Assembly (NCBI GenBank): GCA_036362985.1
Contig: JAYGXS010000005.1
Span: 51,066,394 to 51,130,393 of the forward strand
Reading direction: 5' to 3'
DNA from: Ligula intestinalis
Taxonomy: Eukaryota; Platyhelminthes; Cestoda; Diphyllobothriidea; Diphyllobothriidae
Length of the DNA: 64,000 nt
A program made the translations under genes and the position numbers. The notes under the pieces are model-generated. The model was not told the origin of the DNA. It searched no databases and was given only the letters and a program-made list of their open reading frames with translations. The stretch's first letter is position 1. Each line of letters starts with the position of its first letter. This document shows positions 9,316 to 22,560 of the stretch, piece after piece.

Positions 9316-10710
9316 TCGACGTAATCGAATGCGGTTGCAAAGCCAACAAAGCAGACGGCCGTCAGTTTTGGTGGCCTTGACAGAATTCAATGATGCACTT
9401 TAGTGTGAATATCTGGTCCACACTTCCACACCCAGCACGAAACCCAGCTTGGCTATGCCTCTTTCTGGGGTCGCACACAAGCTGGAATCGCCTAAAAAGG
9501 AAGATTTTCGCAGCAAAGCATAGAAAACTTATACAGTGGTAGTTTTCGTATGTTGTATTATCGTCCTTTTTGTGGACAGGTACAAGAGTGCTGAGCCCAA
9601 ATTATCAGGAACAGCCCTGTCCGTGCTTGTTCAATCACTTCAGGGAGCCAGGGCGCCATTGTCAACACAATAGTTGTAGATTTTAGTGGGTATAACGTCA
9701 TTACCAAGTGCCTTGTTGTTTCGACAGCTTTGTATGGCATCGTGGACCTCTCCTTCAGAAGGTAGATCGCACGATAGCATAAAAGTAAGAGAGAGAGGAG
9801 ACTCCGCTGCAGATGGGAACGAGGGGGTGCTGTAATTGGTGTCGAAATTGAGACAGTACTCGAAATGGTCACGCCAGCGCTCGATTTTGGCCGAATTGCC
9901 AGCAATAAAACCGCCACTACGGTCACGAACGGGGTCACTCAGTGAAGAGGGCTTAACACAAACTGTGCGGATAATTTGGTAGAATGTTCTAGTGTCATCG
10001 ACGTTTGAGGTCTGTTTCATGGAAACTGCTATTTCAGCTCAATATTTTTCTGGTCCTCTATAGCCGATATTGCCACCATCCTTCCGAGTTGGCGGCAGAA
10101 ATCATCAGAAGAGCACCTGGCTCGAACCGTCTAAATCAACAACTAAAAGATTCTTCCGCTGATTCAGTCACTGCGGTATGACTGTATATCTACGAATATT
10201 TGCAGTTGCCCCACAGACTTATGTTTTCAGTGATTACCATTGGCATCTGCTTTTCCCGTCAGTTCGGGTCGTAAAACATAATCGGATTTCTCTGCTCAAG
10301 TTCTCGGCAGGGCTGGACTGCCAGATCTTGGCATCTAGCATGTGGCATTTTGCGCGTGGCGTGTACGAACGAGGACGTGGTCAGACCCGTGAGCGTTTCC
10401 AGACTTTGCAGCACACAACGACCAGGTATCATGAAACCAGTAAATAACTAGAACTTTGTCGATCTGACTGACTGTATGAGCGTCGTTTGAACGTGATTAT
10501 GACGATGCTGTAAATACGTGTTCGAGAAAAACCGGGTAGTTCTGATCAACATAGTTCAGCAATCTCTTATCATCGGCCAAAAACGGCCAGTAAAGTGAGT
10601 GCTTGTGGAGTCACCACGTTTAGTCTGACCATTCCAGCCCCCGGCAACAATCAGAAAATCACGGCGAGGGAGTCCTTCAACTAACACGTGCAGCTGTGAG
10701 TAAAACGTTT
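9316..10710 (-). pseudogene. RTE-like LINE (-), older decayed copy
   Basis: The minus strand encodes SNVDDTRTFYQIIRTV, GGFIAGNSAKIERWRDHFEY and SCRNNKALGNDVIPTKIYN, colinear with the endonuclease-RT linker of the other RTE copies. Higher coordinates up to about 10705 hold the endonuclease region, recognisable mostly at DNA level (GCCCCCGGCAACAATCAG is the complement of a GDW-type motif region). It is more diverged than the neighbouring copies and lacks everything past the start of the RT palm (cut at 9316, at FDYVDRK). Confidence 0.75.
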
Positions 10711-11239
10711 TTTTTTATTTGTGCACAAAATAACTTTGCTTTTGAATGCATATTTCAGCTTTCTGCTGCCTTTTTGCTACTAGTTTGTTTACTCACGATA
10801 AATGAACCATTGTACGTGCAATTATGGTAGGTGTGTTAACTTCTGCTAGGTTGACGCCGAGTTTACCAGGCGACTTAAGAGGTCTCTGAATTCGCTCAGG
10901 AAGCGGCGTAATGAGCCAAATTTAATCCTGAATCTCTTTAACGGGTAATACTTGATTAAGTCTCGTTTAACAATATTCCCAAGCTAATATTTGTCATCAC
11001 AGTCCACATCAGCGCGCGGGTGTCGGAGACCAATTAGATCAGAGGCTATTGCTTTTTGTAGGCCATTTTTACAATACAATTCTAGAAACCAAAACTTTAA
11101 CAAGCCTTTCCCGTGAGATAAGTTTGGCGACCAGGGGAATTGGGAGGGAGGTGTTGGTGAACAGAAAACTCTTAGAAGGTTAAGACGGTGTGGGTTGCTG
11201 TTGCCGCATAACGTCCTACAACTGATTTGTCATTCTCGC

Positions 11240-11460
11240 CTCCACAGTGCTACAGAAGCGACCAAATGTACAAATTTACTAGTGTCATAACGACTTTAGT
11301 CGCCATAAATATGGCATTGGCGGTGGTCTACAGTATTCATTGCGAAGCTTGTGAAGCAAGGTATGTTGGTGAAAGGGGCAAACGTCTTGGCACGAGGTTG
11401 CAATCAACTGCAAGGACGAGGTTTCTATGGTCTACGGCTAGCTGCAGTAGCGGAACCACG
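11240..11460 (+). pseudogene. Penelope-like GIY-YIG relic
   Basis: A short frame reads VVYSIHCEACEARYVGERGKR, then LGTRLQS. It fits the PLE endonuclease start (VVYxIxCxxC, YVGxTGRxLxTR), including the GIY-YIG tyrosines. The expected acidic/His residues after the arginine are absent and the frame ends at 11466. It differs from the fragment at 1.9 kb and from the 36 and 49 kb type, so it may be a different PLE lineage. Confidence 0.55.
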
Positions 11461-13926
11461 TTTTAATCTTTGAGAAGGTAAGGGTGATCGGCAGGGCCAG
11501 TGAGAAGATGGCCAGATAAGCGCTCGAAAGCTGGCGTCGACTAGCACCCTAAACAGGACCATCGAGTTAAACCCCGCCTACCAAGCCATCTCCGAAAAGC
11601 TCACGCCAGCACTTAACGGGGCGCTAAGGCGGCAGAGTAACGACACAAAACCGACAGCCAGCGGCCGCGAGGGGAGGTGGCAACGAACGCGAGTCATATG
11701 TCCGGCATTGCATGTTGCTCACGAAGGCGTCCGAGAGACCACGAGTGCTCCGAACGAGAGGAAGGCCGACGAACACGCTAGTGCAAAGCCAATAGCAGTG
11801 GAGAAGATAGAGTCAACCAACGGCTAACGGGCGAACGAACGCACGTACATCGGACATGGATACTACACAAGGCTAGCTGCGAGGCGCATTAATTCGAGGC
11901 CGGCGGAAAAGTAAGCACCACACTTTGACGATGAGAACGAGTATGTTTTCGAAATTTCAGCATAAATATAATTTGGTCCCAGCATTTGCCCCGTCTTCTT
12001 TCTCTTTTGGGGATGATGAACGCGATATGATATCTGGACCCCGAATATTTGTGCATATAAACATAGCAGTATATACTGCTTAGGATACGATAGAGTCACT
12101 GGTGTCCAAGAATCAGCATTGCCTACGTGCAGCTCATTGTATCAGCCAGGTAATACAGCACGCGACTTACTGACCCAGTAGACTACCGTGACCCAACAGT
12201 GCGTTCCACCCTGCCCATCCCTGCTTAAAGACCACAGAACGCAACGTCAGGGGAACAATAGGCTGTTTCGAGGGCTGGTCTAGTCAATCAAAAGCAACCG
12301 GAAACCGCACGAAGGGCTGCACATCATGGAACGGATGGCAGAAAACAAGGCTCAATCGACTGCATATAAGCCCTGCCTACCGGCGAATTTCGTTGGCCAC
12401 CTAATTAACACCCGGGAGACTTTCAATGAAGTTAGCCTGCGGCTTCGGAAGCCAGGATACCGCCGACAACTGATAAGGTCTACGTAGTTTCTACGGACTA
12501 ATTGTAGATCGCATTCTCGGCTTGCCTGTGTGGGTAAAATACGCACGGCTTTGTCCCCAGAATATTTAATGCCATTTTTGACGACGAGTTAACCATCAAA
12601 ATCAACGTTAAAGGAAAGAAAACTAATAAAAGGGTTGGGCGGTTCACCAACATCTACGAGCGGTAAGGGTAGATTATGCACAAAACTGAACATTTGCACA
12701 ACAGAGGTATACGTGATGTGGATCACGGGTGGTAGAGTTTAAGTGTATGAATTGGAAGCTGCCTTTACTAGGCGCCTACAGAGGCTCCTTGATGCACAAA
12801 GAAAAGGACGTAGGAAGCCTGATTCCACTATGGACGAGACTGTTGGTCCGAAATACTGCAGTCCTAATATAATTTTCTCACTTAGAATGCACGCTAGGTC
12901 CATCAGGACCGCCCAAAATACAGTTGTAGTCATCCGAGAGTTCGTAGACGAACACGTGTGGATCTTATTTTTTCAAATAGATACTTTGCACAAAAAATGT
13001 AATGACTCACTACCGCTTTCGGGGACGAGAAGTCGACGAGATAATTAATCGGGGCTGCCAGAGAACGCTGAAATGCAACTGTATAGCGCGCGCTACCGCG
13101 ATAGTTTGTCATCCTTCCCATAGCGACCGAGTGGACAAGATCTGCTAGCAATTGGACATACCTATCGCGACTTTTTCACAACTACTTACTGTGACCTCGC
13201 TGTATATTTTTTACTAAGGAAATATGGCGCATTTGACCTATCTAATGGGACTTTTAAAATTCACCCTAAAATAGTTACCGTTAGGGTGCAGGTGGTAACG
13301 GCTGACGAGTCTTCAATTTAAAATCCCAACGAAAAAAATACCGGCATTATAATACTAGAAATTAATTAATAACAATTGTTATTAGATGTCAGCATACATG
13401 TACATCGGCATGACGATCGATATATCGATATTAGCCATAATAGCCATAATAACAAACCTAAACGGCCTCTGGGCTTTAATATGCACAATGGCTACTGAGA
13501 ACTTTTCAGCGCCGAATTTGAGCAATTAAAAAATGGATAAAGCCAAGAGCGATGCATTTGATGTAAATTTACCATACACAGGCGGAAATCACACAGATTT
13601 TTAGCGCCGAAGGACACAACACAAGGTCATTGACAGTTTAAAAAATGAGATGAAATTCTACTGTAACTCAATCCTCTGCTATTGTAGAGTCCAGTGGATT
13701 CTGGGATAGGGATCGTACTTATTTAATTGAAAAAACCTATCATTTCCACTTGTTCACTGTTAAGAGGAGTCCTTGTGATCCACATCCTTAAGGATTCATC
13801 ATTCAGGGCACGGTCAACAACAGGTGCTCGTTTGATGGGAGTCAAGGGAAATAATAGTCATGGTTTGCTGAAGACAGTTTATTGTACCGTAAGTGTGGAA
13901 ATACTTGAGTGTAAGAAGGGCTTTAA
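11461..13926. other. no gene seen
   Basis: About 2.5 kb without recognisable coding or RNA genes. An open frame at 12743-13048 (+, ELEAAFTRRLQRLLDAQRKG) has no family I can name and may be chance. 13727-13930 is also open and adjoins the CR1-like element, possibly its ORF1 remnant, but shows no motif. Confidence 0.5.
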
Positions 13927-16600
13927 ATGAACGAGCCAGGCTTTTTTATTAAGAATGGTATGGATGCTCGAAATAAGATGGCTCAACTTAGTGCCATTGT
14001 ACTTGAGCTGAAGCCCGATGTTATGCGCATTACAAAGTCTTTGACCCATCCGCTTATTTCTGATGCTTTAATCATAATAGAAGAGTATGATTTCTACCTC
14101 AAGACTGCACTTATAAGTGGGTGGCGGTTGTCTTCTCTATAGTAAAGCCATTTTTAAGCATTTCCTGTTCGATCTAGATGCCGAGTCATTCTCGGACAAT
14201 TACTGCTTTGCATCCATTATCATGTTTCCCCGTCAAAATGCGAATATCGGATGCATTTATAATTCCCCTAACTCATCATCCGAAGCTGAGGAAAAGCTTT
14301 GTGATATATTAAGGCTGATTTCGGATTCTGCCTTTGATGCTAAATTTATCGCTGGGGATTTCAACTTTCCCGACATTTATTGCTCACTGAACTGTTGTCC
14401 ATCCACATTTCAGCCCTTCCTAGATATCATCAATTTTTCAAACTGTTCTCAGTTGGTCTGTTCCCCAACGCGGGATCAGCATATTTTAGATTGAATTTTC
14501 ACGAACGACATTTTCCCCCTTTTCGTTGACTACGATTACAACCTCTTCCAAAGTAACCATACTTTAATCCATTGTTGTTTTCCACTTATTTCTACGAAAA
14601 TGGCTAGCACCGTTCGTACCTATCATGCTTTTGACCTAGCTGATACTAATTTAACTAACAACTTCATGGACTCGCAGGACTGGCAGGAGCTTTTCTCCAC
14701 GAACAGTGTAACAATTCTCGGTGACTAAATGGCGTCAATTTCAAATGGCATTTCGGCATTTCGGCCGATAAAAAATTAAAGCCTTATACATCGGAACCCA
14801 CCATTCCTCACTTTCATTTGCCTTGACTAAAGAAATTGCAAAGACAGTTCAAAGATCATTCTACTAGTTCATTATCTGTGCACTTCAGAATCGCAGAGAT
14901 TTTCGAATTAGCTTGCACATGAAAAACAGAGGGAATCCTGCGCACTCTGCGAGTTGAACTCTGCAAAATCTATTACCCAGCTGCTCCGTCGTCGGTCTTC
15001 CGCTAAACGAGGTCACGAAATACACCCTTTACTGAATGAGGATAAAACATTTGTGCTAGATGTGTCTGACAAGGCTGAACTGTTTAATGCATTCTTTGCA
15101 GAGCATCTTACGATGGCATCTGAACCGGTCCCGTCGTTTCAGCCATTCTTAGTCAATACTATCAGTACCATTGATTTCGCCATAAAAATAATTCGTAAGC
15201 ACATTATCTGTCTGAAAATCTCACACTCCTCGAGAACTTACGGTATTCCGAACTCACTTATCAAGAGAGTGTTGAGCTTTCCACGATTGCTTAGTCATCT
15301 TTTCTCACCCTATCTTCTTAACGCTTTCTTCCCTGACTCATGGAAGACATCTATTTTTCTTCCAGTCTTCAAGTCAGGATCTCGTTCAGACGTAAATAAC
15401 TACCGAGGTGTTCATAAAACCCCGGCCCTAGCCAAACATTTGGAAAAGATCATTTTTAATCAAATTCTCGATTTTTGTGTAAAAAATAAACTATTTAGTG
15501 CCTCGCAGCATAGATTTCTACCCGGAAGATCATGCAAAGCCTGTCATTTGGAATTTTTTAAACTTGTTACTTCACTCTGTAATGAACAGCAATCCGTCAT
15601 CGTGAATTACTTTGATCTCAGTAAAGCTTTTGACAAGGTGCCGCACCGGCGTCTTTGAGTGAAACTGGAAGCACTAGGCGTCAGGCCTCCTCTCCTAGAT
15701 TTAATCGGCTCCTTCTTGTCTAACCGCAGCCAGAAGGTCTTAGAAGGTAATAGTTAATCCAATGCTCAGCTGATCACGAGTGGCGTTTTTCAAGGCACTG
15801 CATTAGGTCCTTTACTCTTCATTCTATACCTAAACGAAATTTCGACTGTTCTAAAAATTCACACAATCTCATTTATACAGACGACCTCAAATGCATATAC
15901 TCATTTTCTGAGGACACAGCCAATATATACGTTGATAAAATACACGCGGACCTGCTGGCACTTACGTTGGGGTGCTACCTGACAGATTGATTTCTCTCCA
16001 TCCAAGTGTAGTTTCATGTATTTTGGTCACGCCAAGCTTTCTCGTCCACTAGTATTTCAAATAATTCACTTTTAGAACGATGTATCATAAAAGACTTAGG
16101 TCTAAGCTACACAAATAAACAATCATTGTCACCTCATGCAGATCGAATATCTGCGGCGGCTTCACATATATGTGTTTTTAGATCACATAATTTCTCCCTG
16201 CTGGAAATAAAGTTAAAACTTTATCGCATGTATGTTCTACCCATCCTAGAATACTGCTGTCCCCTCTTTGGTCTAATGAATGCTTCTGACTGCGGTAAGA
16301 TTGAAAATGTACAAAGGGTATTTACTCGCAAAATATTCGCTCTTCCTAGATCCACTATTTCTCATACGGAGAGATGTCAGTTAGCGAACTAGCGAAGCGG
16401 GCCTCTGTTTCCTCTTGCACGTTAACTCTACCCCTAACCTTCCACGAATTAACGCTCTCATTCCCGCAGATAGACCTTATGCCACTCGTTATTCCTCCAG
16501 GATTATTGCATCCCCCCCTTAAGCTCCACTTCGAACCATTCTCATTTCTTTGCCTCCAAATATGCCTTTCTCTGGAATAATATTCCCTTCAAAATGAGGC
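13927..16600 (+). pseudogene. CR1-like LINE (+), endonuclease and RT, decayed
   Basis: Endonuclease: NKMAQLSAIVLELKPDV, GGGCLLYSK, FIAGDFNFPDI and SPTRDQHILD, interrupted by a frameshift near 14120 and a stop at 14492. RT: SSRTYGIPNSLIKRVL, FPDSWKTSIFLPVFKSGSRS, SASQHRFLPGRSC, NYFDLSKAFDKVPHRRL (stop at 15656), SGVFQGTALGPLLFILYLNE. The catalytic box is recoverable only in a shifted frame as YTDDLKCIYSF. The thumb follows as KLKLYRMYVLPILEYCCPLF. Multiple stops make it non-functional. The 3' end is uncertain. Confidence 0.85.
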
Positions 16601-17327
16601 TTTCGTCTAACTTAGCAGTTTTTTTAAGTCAAATTACGTCAACACTTAACTTCGGAAGACATAATGTCCTTGTTTTCCGTCTCCTTCCCAAACACACAAC
16701 TTTTGTACTTTAAAAAGGATCCTCCTGGTATTTGAGGTGGTTATATTTATATTACATTGTTTTCCATATATGTCTATTTCTTCCTCTATAGAGTGATATT
16801 TGCAACGATGTTTCGTCCCCATCTCTGTCCAGTCATCATTGCCGTTCTCCGTTCCGCGTATTTCAAACCTGACGATGGGCTTCATGGTCTCTTATCGTGC
16901 TCACGGTGGTTCTGCTATTTTCGTCAGCTCTTCGCTGGACTCCGCAGTCCACATGGTCACATCTCCGGCGTTTCGGTGATGATCACGTGACCTCCGCCGT
17001 TCCCTCATCTTGTCGACCCTGTTTTCCGCGATGGCCTCCTCCGGTCTCACCTCCTTTATGGTTGATCATGAAGCCAGTCGGGCGGTGTAACATTGGTGAA
17101 CGACAGCCTCTGCTGCTAAGTCACTTTATTAAGGGAAGTCTTTTTATTAAGAGAAGAAGGCTTTCGCCCTTGAGCTCCCTATTCATAACCAAAATCGAAT
17201 AATAGGTCCACCGTAACAATAGTACATAATACAAATGTACAAATGTAGGCTTAACATCAGCGTTAAATATGAGCCAGTTGCAAGGTGCTGCTACTGACAC
17301 TTCATTCATTATATCTGCCACAGTTTC
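16601..17327. other. no gene seen
   Basis: Possibly the 3' UTR of the preceding CR1-like element at first, then unassigned sequence. Short overlapping frames around 16.75-17.2 kb on both strands show no family motif. Confidence 0.45.
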
Positions 17328-19700
17328 TCAGCAAATGAGAATCAAGTTTGTGTTTAAAAATGTCAACAGTATCTGAGAAGACCACATCTTCCGGGAGTCC
17401 GTTCCACGCTCCAATGACCCTCTGAGAGAAGGCGTTTCGCCTCTAACAATACGGTAGGTTTGTATGAGGTCCCCGCGGAGTTGCCTATAATTAAGAGGGA
17501 AAATATCAAGTTCGGTCAGTCTGTCTTCATAAGGCAGATGACCAAGATTCTTGACCATCTTCATAGCCCTCGCCTGCACTCGTTTCAGGTGCAGGTAATC
17601 CTTCTTGAACCACGGACGCCAGGCCTGGACAGCATACTCCAAGTGGGACCGAGCAAACGCTCCGTAGGTTTTCCTGAAGAGCTCCTTGTCAATGTTAACG
17701 AATCCCCGCTAATCGCAAACAGCACCTGTGTCGCGCGTTAAGCTGCCTTTACACACTGAGAAGATGGTTTTTGTGAGGAATTTATTAGACCACCGAGATC
17801 CTTTAGTTCGTTCACATTTAAAAGTGGGTGCCTATCGAGGATGTATTGGAAGGAATCGTTCTCCTCATCAGTCCTTCTAGTACGGAGTCTTACAACCACA
17901 CACTTACTAATGTTGAAGTTTAAAAGCCAATGAGCAGACCAGCAGCTAAGTCGATTGAGACTCTCTTGAAGCGCTTTCCTATCGGCGTCAGACCTGATGG
18001 CTCTCCAGAGTTTGACGTCGTCGGCGAACATGATAGCGCTGCAACCCAGGTCGTTGACACAGTCGTTGATATAGATAAGGAAGAGCAGTGGCCCTAGGAC
18101 AGAGCCTTGGGGGATGCCACTCAGAACAGATGTAGGGTTTGACTTTGAGTCACCGATGCACACAGATTGCGATCGCCCTGTGAGAGAATCTGTGATCCAT
18201 GCCAGCCGGTTTCCTCTTATGCCAATTTCTGACAATTTATAAATTAGACGCTTATGTGGGACGCTGTCGAATGCCTTTTTGAAGTCCGTATAGATGACGT
18301 CAACCTTACCATCTTCATCTAGTGCGCGAGTCCACTGCTCAGTGGAGAGTAGAATGCTGGTAAGGCAAGAATGGCTCTTTCTGAAGCCGTGTTGGAGCCC
18401 TGACAGTAGGTTGTTCTCCTCTAATGCAAGTAAGGCTGACGGGCCGATAATTAATGACCTTCGTTCGCGCTCCGCCCTTGTATATCGGGTAAATATTTGC
18501 CATTTTTCCTTTAGATGGCAGTTTTCCTAAATCAAATGAAGAACGAAAGATATGTGCTTGGGGCTCTGAGAGTTCGCTTGCCAATTCTTTCAAGAACTTG
18601 GCTGGTATATTGTCTGGACCGGATGACTTTGCTTCTTTGAGGCTCTGCAGCTCCCTCTCAACTACAGATGTTGGTAATAGTAGAGAATGAAGTGTTGGAC
18701 TGGCGTTTACAACAGCACTGTTGGCATTATAAAAATGAAGCTCGGTTTCCCTAGTGAATACCGAGGCAAAGAACCGGCTACAGTACTCCGCTTTCTCGTC
18801 ATTCTCAACGACTTCTCCGCCATCATCATTCTTAAGTACTGCGACAGGATCCTTGTTTTTTAATCTACTGTTAATATAGCGGAATAGAATTTGGGGCTTT
18901 TCTTCGACCTGTTGGAGGATTTTTGATTCATAGTTTTTCCTGGCCTGGCAAATTGACGCTTTTACTGCATTTCTTTGACGTCGGAAATCCTCGAGGTGTA
19001 CTGGCGACCCAGTTTTCCTGAATAACTTCCATTTCCTATTCTTCTTCTTCAGTTGCCTGTTAAGGCCTCTCGTCAACCAGGCAGGACGAATAGTCATCTT
19101 GTGTACCTTCACCGAACAAAAGCGCTTAATTAGATCTAATGCAAACCTCTTGAGTGATCTCCAATCCTCTTCCGGATCCCTCTTGAGCAGGCAGTCCCAA
19201 TTCATGGACGAAAGTGCATTCTTCATTGAATTGAGATCTGCCTTCCATATGTTTGGCTGGTCCTCCGTTTTCCTCAGCCGTTGAGTATGGAGTGAGTAAT
19301 CCCACATTAGCGTCGTATGGTCACTCTTACCGAGCGGAGCACTTGAATGTACTTCATCTATGTATGATGAATTCTTCGTGAAAATGAGATCCAAACAAGT
19401 AGCCCGCTGGTCTTCTCGAAATCTGGTTATGCCCTTAACGTTCTGAACTAGAGATAGGTCAAGCGTGAGATCCATTAATTTGGAACTAAAGGAATTTGAC
19501 GCCGCCTCAACTGTCAGGTTTTTCCATTCAATTGCAGGGGCGTTGAAGTCACCAACGATGAGAACCTCCTGGTAGCTAGCAGCCTCTTTCACCAGACCAA
19601 GGAGCGAGTCGTCGGCTCCACTCAGAATGTTTGGTGGCCGGTAAACGGCCAGGAATTCAAGGCTCTCCAATTGACAAGAAACATTTCCAACCCTCATACG
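17328..19700 (-). pseudogene. CR1-like LINE (-), long but broken ORF2
   Basis: A 452-codon frame (19697-18339) holds most of the endonuclease (LEFLAVYRPPN, VLIVGDFNAPAIEW, CLDLIFTKNSS, GKSDHTTLMWDYS) and the RT start (EAKSSGPDNIPAKFLKELA, KMANIYPIYKGGA, INYRPVSLTC). A deletion after RPVSLTC shifts the frame; the lost frame continues as SGLQHGFRKSHSCLTS and YTDFKKAFDSVPHKRL. The next frame (18235-17738) carries SGIPQGSVLGPLLFLIYIND and an intact FADDVKLW box at 18017-18028. 17642-17328 encodes the thumb (WFKKDYLHLKRVQARAMK, DRLTELDIFPLNYRQLRGDL). The endonuclease N-terminus and 3' UTR are missing. One of the better preserved CR1 copies in the window, related to the one at 45-49 kb. Confidence 0.9.
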
Positions 19701-20290
19701 TTCTCATCAACAGTCCTGTCTCATTGTAGTACGATCAATCCTATCAACCAACCTTCTTATTTTTGCAAAAGCTTTTTTCTCCTACGTTTTGTTTTCGTTT
19801 TAAGCGGGGGTCCGCTGAACTCTGCCCCCGTTTTAATGGTAGGAGTTTTTTCACTGCTTCCTCCTTAGTTTACCATGCGTTTTCAGAGAGTGTTGAGTAC
19901 CATTTTTAAATGACGATATGTTGGTAGGTATTCATTTTATCTGCCAACAGTACTAAACGCTCCCGCTGCCTATGTGGTTGTTCTCGGAGAGCAGCATTCA
20001 TCAACTTTGTATTTATTTTTCCACAGCCCTTAGTTTGCAATGACGAGGCCCTTCGGGCCTAAAATATAAAATTTATTTATTTTTCTCCTACATTTTTTTG
20101 GAAATCGGTGGCTCGCTAATCTCATCCACCGATGTAGGAGTTTTTAACTGCCCAGATGATTATTTTATAATAGTTCGTTGTTAATCTGAACTATTTTTAT
20201 TTTCTTATTCTCACGATAGCACTAAGTTTGTAATGAAAGGGCCCCTTCGTCCTTAAATATACAATTAATTAATTAATTTATTTATTATTT
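19701..20290 (+). repeat. Two tandem LINE 3'-UTR-like modules with stem-loops
   Basis: Two similar modules in direct order. Each has a hairpin bounded by CTCCTAC and GTAGGAG (19779-19785 with 19839-19845; 20085-20091 with 20134-20140), a phrase ACTAAGTTTG or TTAGTTTGCAATGA, a GC-rich block (AGGCCCTTCGGGCCT in the first) and an A/T-rich tail, (ATTTATTT) or (AATT)n. The order of hairpin, short hairpin and AT tail resembles the 3' end of a LINE and its dependent SINE. I cannot assign it to a specific element in the window. Confidence 0.55.
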
Positions 20291-20469
20291 ATGGGGCGTT
20301 GAGGATTGACACAGGAACAGGGTGTTCTCAGTCTTCCGTAAATGTTCGTCGGCGAACAGTTGCTCGCTGTCGGCTGAAAAATTAGCCGATTGCAGGACGC
20401 AGATTCAGCACCATTATCTTCAGCGTGAGGCCTGACAGAGTTCAAAGTCCACGAACGGCATCTAAGTGA

Positions 20470-22560
20470 AAGAGAAATTCCACCGAGTCTGCACCCGAAA
20501 TTCGTAAAAGTTGTCTTTAATGAAGAAAACTAGTGATAGTTCTCATAAACAAAGGGTAGTTTTGCTGAGTTTTAATAATTCTGGGCAGCCTATTCCAGAT
20601 TGCTATGGCGTTTACTCAAAAGAATTGATGGGACCTAACTGTGCGTGCCATAGGCAGAAATTAAAAGAAAACATCTCACTGACTGGTGCGCCGATAGTGC
20701 TCGAGCAGTCTCATGGTACTGAGGGGATTAAAGGTACGGTCATTCAAAAGTTTAAACATTAAAATAGACCCTTCTGTAATCTACGAAGCCACAGAGGATC
20801 GAGTTTTATAAGATTGCACCGTTTTGGTAGGCTAAGATACGGTGTTCTGAAGTTAAAACCCTCTTAGTGAAGAAGTGTATGATTTATTCTATTTTATTCC
20901 GTTCACTAGTGGGCAGAAGACTGAATAGAGGCAAGCAATATTCAAGACCTGGTCTATGCACATATTATGAAGGCTAGTTCTAACATTTATAGTCTTGAAA
21001 TTTCTAAGGATAAATCCCGTATTTCGAAGTGCTTTCAAGACTGTCAGAGCACAGTACTCTGATAGATTAGGAAAAGATGTGCCCAGATCCTAATTAACTT
21101 CTGGCACATTTATTTTGTGACCGTCTATGCTATCTTCAGGCTGATGATAATCGCCAACAACCATATTGGAACATTTGTGCAATGAGAGGGTGAGGCGCCA
21201 TGTGCAACACCACTGGGCGAAGGCCTGAAGATCCTTTTTTATCAGCTCGAGCACGATGTTGCAATCTGTCGGTTGATATCGATGAGCAACTTTTAAATAA
21301 TCAGCGTACCTGAAGGGTCTACCATACTGAAAACAATCTGAAACGTCATTGAAAAACAGGCAGAATAGGAGCGGCCTCAGTACACTGCCCTGTATAACTC
21401 CATTCCTCACATGCGTGGGGTTGGAGACAACATTGGAAATTTTTACTCGTTGTGTGCGAGCTTCCAACTTGGAAGATATTAAGTTCGGAGGCTTGCTACC
21501 TATGCCGAAGGAGGCCAGTTTCAGAAGGAGAAGGTTATGATCGACCCGATCAAAGGCCTTAGTAAAATCAAAATCGACGTTATAAATGGCAAAACCGCTA
21601 TCTCTAGATTGCAGCACATAATCAAAGAACGAGAGCTGGCAGGTGTCACAAGATCTTTTCTCGAGAAAGCCATGTTCAGCTCTATTGAGCAGGTTGTTCT
21701 CTGTCAAGTGATGCATAATCTTTTCTTCGATCAAGGTCTCAAAGATCTTCGAGGCTGCGGGAAGTGTATTTTTTGGCCTAAAGTTGTCGAATGACCTCGA
21801 TCGGCCATGCTTGCGAATAGGCATTATGTGTGATTCCTTCATAAACAAAAAAAGGTTTCACTCTCAAGAGCAAGCTTAAATACCTTAAAAAGAAAAGACG
21901 GAAGGATATCATTCGCTTCGGGTTTTAGAAGGCTAACTGGGACGCCATCTGGTCCTGGACTATAAGATTGACGATAACGACGGATGGCTACAATCACGTT
22001 TCAGAGGGTAAAACTTATGGTTTCGAGGACGGCAGCCATCCCAGCCCGGATAGCCGGAAGTGCAGCGAACGAGCTTTCAATAAACTTTTGGGAAAAGATC
22101 GCATTGAAGCTATCGGCGGTCAACTTAGCGTCAGCTATGGGGTTTCCTAAGGCGTCTTGAAGTATGGGGTGTTGCGTTTTCCTCTGCGCTTTTACTGTAC
22201 GCGAAAAGAGTTTCGCAACATTTACGGTAGGAGTTTCAGCGAAGTGGGCCTCATCGGCTATCTGCTTTTCTTTGGAGAGCTTATTAACCTGCTCACAGAT
22301 CAGTGTGATCAAGGGTTGAACAGAAGTGTCGTTCTGCCGATACAAACGACAAGAGAGTTTACGCAGCCTACGACGGAAAGCAGAGGAAGGTACACTTCAT
22401 CCTTGACACGTATTACTTCCTTACGGGGGACAAAGTGGAGGATGAGTAGATCCAGCACATGGTATCGTGCATCGGTACAAACATTTTTATCCAAACATTG
22501 GAAAAATTCAGACCAGTCGAGAGCGTTTAGATGTGCAGTGATCTGGTATTTAAAACGACC
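20470..22560 (-). pseudogene. CR1/Rex-like LINE (-), second lineage
   Basis: The minus strand encodes KLFSRTVKAQRKTQHPILQD and DSFNAIFSQKF (22345-22001), then RT blocks SKIFETLIEEKIMHHL, EHGFLEKRSCDTCQLSFFDY, DFTKAFDRVDHNLLLLKLAS, NGVIQGSVLRPLLFCLFFND and a catalytic box reading RYADYLKV, in which the second Asp of YADD is Tyr. 20470-21070 holds the decayed C-terminus, with a phrase like FxxRxxNLWNRLP (complement of about 20570-20640). Stops and frameshifts at about 21090, 21850-22000 and 22345. It differs clearly in sequence from the CR1-like copies at 17.3 and 46 kb. Confidence 0.85.
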
